From NCBI GenBank assembly GCA_021106775.1, contig JAIOTL010000192.1, positions 1-5,187 on the forward strand: a stretch of 5,187 nucleotides of DNA, read 5' to 3'. How positions within the stretch are numbered: position 1 is the first letter of the stretch; every line of letters begins with the position of its first letter. Both the position numbers and the translations under genes were made by a program. The stretch is from Planctomycetota bacterium. Its GTDB lineage: Bacteria; Planctomycetota; UBA8742; SKZP01; JAIOTL01. Of the stretch, positions 1 to 5,187 are shown piece after piece. Under the pieces are notes generated by a model. It did not search any database. It saw nothing but the letters and a program-made list of their open reading frames with translations, and had not been told where the DNA came from.

Positions 1-48
1 CCCATCTTCTTTAATTTTTAGTCTTTGCAGAAAATATATACAATTTTA

Positions 49-2460
49 CTATCTGTTTATAAGAGTTTTAATTTTCGCATCAATAATATTTTTGTGAGAA
101 GAATAATGCGAAAAATTTCGTAAATACCATTTCGCACGCTCAATCCAGATTTCAGACGGCTGATTTTCGATGTTTTTCATAAGAAGTTCGAAAAATTTGC
201 CTTCGAGAAACACTTCTGCCATGAGTATTCCGTTGAAAACCAGATGATTTTTAGCGTTTTTGATTGTGAGATTTACAATCTGCGATTTGATTCTTTTTAA
301 TACTATCCAATTCGTCCACGATGTTGTTGTTTTAATGATTGAGTTATGAAGCGATTTCAGCATTCGCAGCGATTCAAGGTCTGTTAACATGCGGACATGG
401 TTATTGTATTTATTTTTCAGTGAATTGAGAAGTGTTGTACGAAGCATGCGTTTATCTTTGAGCATCTGGTCGATAAGCGAAAATTTTGTGATATTATTGT
501 AATTTTTACAGAAAATATATGCATTGGTGAATGTGTTTAAATCTATTGTTTTCAAACTATCAGCAAGTTTTGCATAAGCTTTTGAATATGCTTTCAATGT
601 CAGCAAATTCTCATTTATGAATGTTTGGTCAATATCATTTGTGCCTTTTCGAGTTAGCAGCAAATTATTGTAAAGGTCTGTTATTAATCCTATAAATACA
701 AGACTTGCAGGTTTATCAAGTTTTGATGTTATTGCTCTTATCGAGTTATCATCTTCAAAAATTGCTGTTATCACCTCTATTGCTGAAACCGGTTCAATAA
801 TTTTTGCAATTTCCAAATTCAGTTTATTCGAATCTGGATATTTCAGATAAATCAGGATATTAAATAATGCATCAATTTCAGCCACTTTCTCGGCATATGC
901 AGCATTTTTCAGAGATTCATCACTAATCAGCTCAATCGAAATCATTTCGACATTAAGTTTATCAAGTAGTGCTTGATGAAGCATATTCGTGATTTCACCT
1001 GCGTTGAGAGCGACTGAATCTGTGAAAAGTGAGATTAACTCAAAAAAGTGGAATTCTTTATTATTTATCAGCGAATTCAATGCTGATTCAATATTTGGCG
1101 CAAAATTCTTCCACTCGATTTCAAGTTTTTCAATAATTGCGGGAACATTGCTAATTTCTTTCAGATGCGAAATACGCTTTAGCATTTGTAAATATGAAGA
1201 TTTCAAGCACATATTCCGTAAAATTCGGGCAGTATCATCAGTTTCCATCGAAAAAGTCAACTCAACCGAACTTGTAATGGTAGCAAACCACTGATTTACA
1301 AGGGGCAGGATATTTTTGCTTGTTTTATCTTCAGCAAAATATTTTGTGAAAAAAACTAGATAATCCACAAGAATAATCATATTGCTAAGCTTTTTATCGC
1401 TTACATTGAAGGAGATTCCCGAATTCATCAGCCCGAAACCATTGTAAAATCTATGTCGAAAATTCTCACATACGCTGAACACCTTATTCTGAACCCGTTT
1501 CTTCTTCGTGTGTTCAACATCATAATTGTTTTGAATCCAACTGAACAATCGCTGGGAGAACGGAAAATATTTGCAGGCAAAATCGAAATCAGCTTCATTT
1601 TTCAAAGCATCAGCACATTCAAAATACGCGAATTCGAGAGCATAGAACGCTTTTTTGACTCGCGGAATCAGGGCATCACGCTCAACATCAGTAATTTTGG
1701 GCATCAAAAGCGTAAATAAATTCTGCCAATCAGCAATTATTCCAGCCAAAACTGTTGAATTTGCTGAATTGTCCGACTCAGTCTCGTTAATCATCGCAAG
1801 AGTATTTTGCACAAACTGTATCGATTCATCGCTGATTTTCTCAAGCTTTTCAGCATTTTCATTTATCATTGTTTCAGCTTGTGCAAATATTGTCAAAAGT
1901 TCTGGATTTTGTAGTAGATTGATTGGAATGAATCGACCTGCTCCTGATTTTTCGTCTTGCAGAAATTTTCTTGCCTTGTCGATTTCCCACCAAAATGTGT
2001 AAAAATCTACTGTCTCAGACGAAATTTTCGCATAACCCTCAAGAAATGCAATTCGTACTTGAATCCGGAATTTATCGAAGTTTTTATATATTTTTGTATC
2101 AACAATATTAGCATCGGTATTGAATTTTGTGTCAATTGCTTCGATATCTTCAATAATCAAGCACAATTCCATGATGAATTCTTGCTCTTCGACACGATTT
2201 ACCGCAAACTTGGACTCCAATTTATGAAATTTTGTAAATGCGGAGTTTGCTTGTGTGCTAAATTCATTCAGTTTCTGCCTTGGAATTAGCGTATGTTTTG
2301 AATCCGAATCATTTTTAACACGATTTGCGGACGAATTAGAATCATCAGACACAGAATCCGTGATTTTATCGGTTTTTTCACATAAATACGAAATGACAAA
2401 AATTGCTGAGATTGTTGCAATAATCACCACTACAGCAAGTAAAAAACTTTTGCGTTTCAT
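49..2460 (-). CDS. Large helical membrane-anchored hypothetical protein, 803 residues
   Basis: I do not recognise this family. MKRK is followed by a single hydrophobic segment (about residues 5-26, SFLLAVVVIIATISAIFVIS), so the N-terminus is probably inside and the rest outside the membrane. A Ser/Asp/Asn-rich linker (about 32-55) leads into some 740 residues that look almost entirely alpha-helical: rich in Leu, Ile, Phe, Asn, Lys and Glu, few Gly or Pro, no second membrane span and no visible catalytic motif. The C-terminus holds IWIERAKWYLRNFS, reminiscent of helical-repeat proteins, but no clear TPR period was seen. The body has several scattered Cys without a C-x-x-C pair. The frame is open to a TTG at 2580, but that start would overlap the preceding gene; the ATG at 2460 has GGAG six bases before it and puts the charged residues directly before the anchor. 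It is the last full gene of the apparent operon. Confidence 0.85.
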   Translation of the reverse strand: MKRKSFLLAVVVIIATISAIFVISYLCEKTDKITDSVSDDSNSSANRVKNDSDSKHTLIPRQKLNEFSTQANSAFTKFHKLESKFAVNRVEEQEFIMELCLIIEDIEAIDTKFNTDANIVDTKIYKNFDKFRIQVRIAFLEGYAKISSETVDFYTFWWEIDKARKFLQDEKSGAGRFIPINLLQNPELLTIFAQAETMINENAEKLEKISDESIQFVQNTLAMINETESDNSANSTVLAGIIADWQNLFTLLMPKITDVERDALIPRVKKAFYALEFAYFECADALKNEADFDFACKYFPFSQRLFSWIQNNYDVEHTKKKRVQNKVFSVCENFRHRFYNGFGLMNSGISFNVSDKKLSNMIILVDYLVFFTKYFAEDKTSKNILPLVNQWFATITSSVELTFSMETDDTARILRNMCLKSSYLQMLKRISHLKEISNVPAIIEKLEIEWKNFAPNIESALNSLINNKEFHFFELISLFTDSVALNAGEITNMLHQALLDKLNVEMISIELISDESLKNAAYAEKVAEIDALFNILIYLKYPDSNKLNLEIAKIIEPVSAIEVITAIFEDDNSIRAITSKLDKPASLVFIGLITDLYNNLLLTRKGTNDIDQTFINENLLTLKAYSKAYAKLADSLKTIDLNTFTNAYIFCKNYNNITKFSLIDQMLKDKRMLRTTLLNSLKNKYNNHVRMLTDLESLRMLKSLHNSIIKTTTSWTNWIVLKRIKSQIVNLTIKNAKNHLVFNGILMAEVFLEGKFFELLMKNIENQPSEIWIERAKWYLRNFSHYSSHKNIIDAKIKTLINR

Positions 2461-2466
2461 CTGGTT

Positions 2467-2470
2467 CTCC
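2467..2470 (-). promoter_or_regulatory. Ribosome binding site fixing the start of the large helical protein at 2460
   Basis: GGAG lies six bases before the ATG at 2460, inside the 31-base gap after the pseudoprotease stop. It rules out the TTG at 2580 as the likely start. Confidence 0.8.
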
Positions 2471-2491
2471 GAATTCGCATGGGGTTCTACA

Positions 2492-2752
2492 TTATTCGAT
2501 GCTTTTTTGGAGGGTGGTATAAAAAGTTTTGACTGGGACAGCAGTTGCCAGCCATCTGCCGGGTTTTCTATGACCAACAATTATGCCGATGACCTTGCCA
2601 TCAATATTTATTAACGGCGCGCCGATGCTTCCGTCGCCAACCTCACAGCTTGTTTCAATAATTTCTGACACAAACTTGTCAGCATCACCGGATTCTTCAT
2701 ATATTCCGGTTAACTCGCCGAAGTTTATCGTAGGTTTTCCTGTAAAAGTCAA
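2492..2752 (-). CDS. C-terminal fragment of the pseudoprotease; probably not separately translated
   Basis: This frame is open from just after a TGA at about 2881 down to the TAA at 2492-2494. It contains no ATG at all; the only candidate start considered here is a TTG at 2752 without a visible ribosome binding site, and it would begin inside the protease domain. It is therefore best read as the tail of the broken gene. It carries the GDGSIGAPL segment at the nucleophile position and the final strand and helix of the fold (AVPVKTFYTTLQKSIE). Confidence 0.35.
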   Translation of the reverse strand: MTFTGKPTINFGELTGIYEESGDADKFVSEIIETSCEVGDGSIGAPLINIDGKVIGIIVGHRKPGRWLATAVPVKTFYTTLQKSIE

Positions 2753-2847
2753 CGAATTGATGGCATCGGAAACGACAAAAAGTGCATCGGAAATTTTACA
2801 TTCAGCTTCTATTGCAAGAGTGAGATAATTTTTTGTGCTTACATTTG

Positions 2848-3240
2848 TTATCGGCTTAACAAAGCCCAGCCCTGCACTTCATTGACCTTTGCAACTTCCA
2901 TTTTCGATGTTTTTATGCCAAAACCAGTAACAACAACACTTTGCGCATCCTCGATGTTCTCAAACGCAGTTAAAACATAGCCTTTTTCATTGATGACCAC
3001 GCCGGTACCTGCACCAGTCGAAGAATTCCGTAACGTAACAGGACTTTTTACTGTAACTATTGCTTGGGCAGACTTCGAATAAATATCGAGACACAATTCG
3101 TTTAACAGCTTCATAATTTCTGTTCTTTCCTTCGGCTGCGTCTGGTTGCCGTCCTGATTGTATCCCAACACAAGTAGAAATGATGCCAAGAACAACAATA
3201 CGAGCATTATCATTCTACCGATGTATTGACTTGGAATCAT
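2848..3240 (-). CDS. N-terminal fragment of the pseudoprotease, 130 residues as read
   Basis: This is what would be translated if the frameshift is real: the membrane anchor and first half of the trypsin-like domain, ending in the foreign tail SR before a TAA. The ATG at 3240 has GGAG six bases upstream; a TTG two codons earlier lies directly against that site and is less likely. The hydrophobic segment is RMIMLVLLFLASFLLVLGY, with few positive charges before it and no clear signal peptidase site, so an anchored protein is more likely than a secreted one. A half barrel of this kind would probably not fold. Confidence 0.6.
   Translation of the reverse strand: MIPSQYIGRMIMLVLLFLASFLLVLGYNQDGNQTQPKERTEIMKLLNELCLDIYSKSAQAIVTVKSPVTLRNSSTGAGTGVVINEKGYVLTAFENIEDAQSVVVTGFGIKTSKMEVAKVNEVQGWALLSR
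2855..2860 (-). other. Frameshift point inside the pseudoprotease gene
   Basis: The upstream frame reads TGG GCT TTG TTA AGC CGA TAA. The downstream frame begins AAG CCG ATA ACA. Adding one base, for example an A to give TTA AAG, restores WALLKPITN, which matches the usual ALLK continuation of HtrA proteins. The bases do not form a standard X XXY YYZ slippery heptamer. Confidence 0.7.
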
Positions 3241-3246
3241 CCTCAA

Positions 3247-3250
3247 CTCC
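3247..3250 (-). promoter_or_regulatory. Ribosome binding site for the pseudoprotease start at 3240
   Basis: GGAG lies six bases before the ATG at 3240. It lies immediately against the TTG at 3246, so it selects the ATG. Confidence 0.7.
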
Positions 3251-3257
3251 CGATAAT

Positions 3258-4760
3258 TTACTCTTTCATAAAAGCATAACTTACCATATTATCGAATTTA
3301 TCGACACCTTCATCCCAAATTGTCTCGAAGCATCTTTTCATATTATTGTCACGAGCATTAAACGAGCCATTTAATGTGTTGTTTTTATCGCCAAATTCTG
3401 AAGTTATCGTGATTTTGCCGAAAAGCTTGATGCTCATAACTTCTTCCATCCAGGTGTTAGCATCGACATCAATTTTAATATTTACTTTAACAATTGCGTC
3501 ATAGCCGGTTTTTACAACCTTGGCACCCATTTCCTTTAGCACTTTTTCAAGCCGATTATCAAAATCATAAGGAACTTTTGGCACTTTTTTCACAAACTTT
3601 GAATAAACTACGTTCTTTTTTCTGATGACATTTATTTTGCATGTTAAATCTAGTTTAACCTTTTTTCCATTGATGCTTGGTAGTCTAAGCGTTTTCTTGA
3701 CTTCAGGTTTTTCATCAGGCTCGTAATCAGGCTCAGAGTCAGGTTTTTCATCAGGTTTTTTCTCTGTGTTGTTTACTTTTTTTCCGTTGTTATTATTTTC
3801 ATTTTTTATAACAACTGGCTTCTTCTTAGCGAAATAATACCAGCCTGCACGACTGATATACCGTTTTGAACCTGATTTAGGTGCGTGATTTTTTCCTGAA
3901 GTCGCAGCGATAAACAAAAACTCTCTGCTGTGATAGTTGAAGTTTTGCATTTTGAAATCATCTTTGCTGAAGAAATTGAGCTTATTGAAAACTTCAGAAT
4001 CAAATTCGATGATTTGTGCCAGATCCGAAAGTTTCATTGGATACTTGATGTTATCAAACTCAGTTTCCCTGTATTCGAAAAGAAAATACATGAAGCAGAT
4101 TTGCATACCCATTAGTAGGTCTTCAGCCTCAAGCCATTTATATTCCTCGTAATCGCGGTGGTATTCCATTTTACCAAGCTCAATTATCTGCTGAATTTCC
4201 ACCGGAACTCTGAATCGAACACGTTCCGGGCTTATGTCAAAACGCATGTAGCCTAATTTAGGCTGATTTCCAATCCCTCTCGCCTCAACACTGAAAACAA
4301 GTCGATTGTCAGTCGGTATAATCTTTGAAAGTATGATGTCTTTTGCCTCGAATCCTTTTAATCTCGGCATCAAGTGTTTCTCACCTAGTTTTTCATAAAC
4401 CGTTGGAAGATCGATACCTGATTCTAAATCTGCAAATTTTCCGTCATCCAAAAAATAATTGTAATAAATCCGCATAACAACGTCGTCAATCGCACGTTTC
4501 GCCTCGAGCCATTTCTTGGCATCCTTAAGCAGCATCGTGATGAATTCATCCTGCTTGTTTACTGGTTGTATATTTTTCTTAATAGGTTTTTCGTATGTAA
4601 TCGTTCCCTTTTTCGAGCTTTTGTTTTTGTCCTTTTTCTTTGGCTCAATTTTTTTGTCAAATATCGGCTCGTAGTAAATCGAGTCATTATCGCCGCAACC
4701 GATAAATGAAAACGCAAGTGCAATAAGAATAAACATGCTGCTAAATTTGATATTTTTCAT
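3258..4760 (-). CDS. Hypothetical lipoprotein, 500 residues, with an internal duplication and a C-terminal domain
   Basis: The protein begins MKNIKFSSMF followed by a hydrophobic stretch ending FSFIGC. This is a signal peptide with a lipobox, so Cys22 is the probable lipidated residue and the mature protein would be outside the cytoplasm. Residues 30-70 form a Lys-rich linker. Residues 82-185 and 207-312 look like two diverged copies of one domain, both opening with KWLEA and closing with a PK-G-R-IS pattern. Residues 315-356 are an Asn/Lys then Pro/Asp/Glu/Lys linker (KPDEKPDSEPDYEPDEKPE). Residues 357-500 form a separate C-terminal domain with strand-rich segments such as AIVKVNIKIDV and LFGKITITSEF. 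The frame is open up to 4934, but that longer start would overlap the previous gene and bury the signal peptide. The ATG at 4760 has GGAG five bases before it. No known family was recognised. It stops 17 bases before the protease-like gene and is probably cotranscribed with it. Confidence 0.88.
   Translation of the reverse strand: MKNIKFSSMFILIALAFSFIGCGDNDSIYYEPIFDKKIEPKKKDKNKSSKKGTITYEKPIKKNIQPVNKQDEFITMLLKDAKKWLEAKRAIDDVVMRIYYNYFLDDGKFADLESGIDLPTVYEKLGEKHLMPRLKGFEAKDIILSKIIPTDNRLVFSVEARGIGNQPKLGYMRFDISPERVRFRVPVEIQQIIELGKMEYHRDYEEYKWLEAEDLLMGMQICFMYFLFEYRETEFDNIKYPMKLSDLAQIIEFDSEVFNKLNFFSKDDFKMQNFNYHSREFLFIAATSGKNHAPKSGSKRYISRAGWYYFAKKKPVVIKNENNNNGKKVNNTEKKPDEKPDSEPDYEPDEKPEVKKTLRLPSINGKKVKLDLTCKINVIRKKNVVYSKFVKKVPKVPYDFDNRLEKVLKEMGAKVVKTGYDAIVKVNIKIDVDANTWMEEVMSIKLFGKITITSEFGDKNNTLNGSFNARDNNMKRCFETIWDEGVDKFDNMVSYAFMKE
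3693..3764 (-). repeat. Low-complexity Pro/Asp/Glu/Lys linker in the lipoprotein
   Basis: Residues 333-356 repeat a P-(D/E)-x-(K/E) pattern. At the DNA level a 17-base unit occurs twice, at 3703-3719 and 3739-3755, exactly 36 bases apart, so the linker may have grown by tandem duplication. Such proline and charge rich linkers usually hold folded domains apart outside the cytoplasm; here they separate the duplicated region from the C-terminal domain. Confidence 0.75.
3825..4142 (-). repeat. Lipoprotein internal domain, copy 2 (residues 207-312)
   Basis: The landmarks are YKWLEA, a helix with ICFMYFLF, FDNIKYPMKL, LNFFSKDDF, EFLFIAATSG, then HAPKSGSKRYIS. They parallel copy 1. The 14 bases coding the KWLEA region match copy 1 at 13 positions (4126-4139 against 4501-4514). 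A short charged spacer around YHRDYEE separates the copies. Confidence 0.55.
4206..4517 (-). repeat. Lipoprotein internal domain, copy 1 (residues 82-185)
   Basis: This is the first of two similar segments inside the lipoprotein. Landmarks in order are KKWLEA, a helix with MRIYYNYF, a segment FADLESGIDL, LKGFEAKDI, RLVFSVEARG, then NQPKLGYMRFDIS. The corresponding landmarks in copy 2 occur in the same order with nearly the same spacing. The match was made by eye and most other positions differ. Confidence 0.55.
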
Positions 4761-4765
4761 TTTTT

Positions 4766-4769
4766 CTCC
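4766..4769 (-). promoter_or_regulatory. Ribosome binding site fixing the lipoprotein start at 4760
   Basis: GGAG followed by five A bases precedes the ATG at 4760. It decides for the start that exposes the lipoprotein signal peptide and against the longer open frame beginning at 4934. Confidence 0.8.
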
Positions 4770-4821
4770 GAGTTCTTTTGTGTAATACAGGTTATGACAC
4801 ACAAACTCATAAAATTTGTCA

Positions 4822-5148
4822 TTAAATAATATCATTACCGAAAAATTCCGTAATTTCAAAAAATATGCTGAATTCCGTTTGCTCACGCAGATAAATAACC
4901 TGCATCTGGTCAAATGCCTTGCCATCCTTCTCAAGCAATACCTGCATTTTCAGAGTCCAATCCTTGTTCCTTTCACCAAAACGCTGGCTTAAATACTTGT
5001 ACTCACCACCAACGCCATCATAACTGCATGTCGCGCCGGTAATTATTATTGCATCATCCATGCTGAAACCGTCGTTCAGCGAGAACGAAATATCGTCGAT
5101 TTTTAATGGCAGAACATTGCCAAATTTATCGAATCTCTCGTTAATCAT
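4822..5148 (-). CDS. Small hypothetical protein, about 108 residues; start may lie upstream of the window
   Basis: I do not recognise this family. The protein reads as a compact soluble alpha/beta domain with no signal peptide or membrane segment. Its central part (about residues 26-102) contains GFSMDDAIIITGA, then GEYKYLSQRFGER, then a Trp and LLEKDGKAFD, and ends in FEITEFFG. This alternation of strand-like and helix-like segments suggests one small domain. The ATG at 5148 has a GAGG eight bases upstream and overlaps a TAA by one base (TAATG), an arrangement common for coupled genes. However, the frame stays open through the 13 codons above it to the window edge, so a longer protein is possible. 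It is the first visible gene of the operon; 61 bases separate its TAA stop from the lipoprotein gene. The reading frame is well supported, the function is unknown, and the cytoplasmic location is inferred only from the lack of a signal. Confidence 0.72.
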   Translation of the reverse strand: MINERFDKFGNVLPLKIDDISFSLNDGFSMDDAIIITGATCSYDGVGGEYKYLSQRFGERNKDWTLKMQVLLEKDGKAFDQMQVIYLREQTEFSIFFEITEFFGNDII

Positions 5149-5156
5149 TATAAAAT

Positions 5157-5160
5157 CCTC
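5157..5160 (-). promoter_or_regulatory. Ribosome binding site for the ATG at 5148
   Basis: GAGG stands eight bases before the ATG. It favours 5148 as the start, although the frame is also open upstream to the window edge. Confidence 0.5.
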
Positions 5161-5187
5161 GCATATTTTGCAAATATCATCAGATAC

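Larger units (their letters stand above)
2492..3240 (-). pseudogene. Membrane-anchored HtrA/trypsin-like pseudoprotease, interrupted by one frameshift
   Basis: Joining two frames near base 2857 gives a continuous protein of about 249 residues that follows the trypsin-like (HtrA type) fold. It has a membrane anchor (about residues 9-27), a helical stretch (35-58), the first strands with GAGTGVVINEKGYVLT (77-91), and the late GDGSIGAPLINIDGKVIGI (202-220) with the closing AVPVKTFYTTL (234-244). Against the usual HtrA motifs, the His of the TNNHV motif falls on Glu94, the Asp of the DLALL motif on Gly124, and the Ser of GNSGGPL on Ile206 (a Ser is one place earlier). By sequence it should not be a working protease. 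There is no PDZ domain. It sits 17 bases after the lipoprotein gene and 31 before the large helical protein gene. The frame break may be a true mutation or a sequencing error; the intact C-terminal half argues for a recent event. Confidence 0.75.

Noticed and set aside
1..48. Possible terminator or next gene start (ATG at 5-3) after the last gene
   Set aside because: The stretch is AT-rich without a clear hairpin, and only an imperfect AAGAAG precedes the ATG with two further bases visible; neither call can be supported.
2461..2580. A 40-residue N-terminal extension of the large helical protein from a TTG at 2580
   Set aside because: It lies in another frame over the end of the pseudoprotease gene and copies no domain; the ATG at 2460 has a good GGAG and is followed at once by a charged start and membrane segment.
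989..2614. Several plus-strand open frames of about 85-120 codons opposite the large helical protein gene
   Set aside because: They overlap one another in different frames, resemble no family and lie wholly against a long, coherent minus-strand gene.
2848..2865. Programmed ribosomal frameshifting joining the two pseudoprotease frames
   Set aside because: A -1 slip would move the Leu codon TTA onto GTT, there is no slippery heptamer, and I saw no strong downstream hairpin; a simple indel or sequence error explains it better.
4792..4812. Inverted repeat TTATGA / TCATAA with a nine-base loop in the 61-base gap before the lipoprotein gene
   Set aside because: The stem has six pairs, mostly A-T, with no T-run after it; too weak to call a terminator or operator.
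4761..4934. A 58-residue extension of the lipoprotein from an ATG at 4934
   Set aside because: It overlaps the upstream gene in another frame and would bury the lipoprotein signal peptide; the start at 4760 has its own ribosome binding site.

Overview
The window is an AT-rich stretch, roughly one third G+C by eye, in which all supportable genes lie on the minus strand and read from high to low coordinates. Each gene has a GGAG or GAGG ribosome binding site, and the gaps are short (61, 17 and 31 bases), so it looks like one operon. A lipoprotein signal peptide and two proteins with N-terminal membrane anchors suggest a Gram-negative-type cell envelope. Nothing here fixes the taxonomy, and there are no RNA genes, mobile elements or CRISPR arrays.

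In order of transcription: (1) a small unrecognised protein of at least 108 residues (5148-4822), whose beginning may lie beyond the window edge; (2) a 500-residue lipoprotein (4760-3258) with an apparent internal duplication of about 105 residues, a Pro/Asp/Glu-Lys linker and a separate C-terminal domain; (3) a membrane-anchored HtrA/trypsin-like protein (3240-2492), in which one frameshift near 2857 splits the reading frame and all three expected catalytic positions are substituted; (4) an 803-residue, almost wholly helical protein with a single N-terminal membrane segment (2460-49). The last 48 bases after gene 4 show no clear terminator and no convincing next gene.

The shared theme is the cell surface: a lipid-anchored protein, a dead serine-protease fold on a membrane anchor and a large helical protein on a membrane anchor are made from one transcript. 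The most economical inference is an envelope-associated complex or a scaffold using a pseudoprotease for binding, but no member has a recognised function. The points most worth a second look are the pseudoprotease with its frameshift and the hidden duplication in the lipoprotein.
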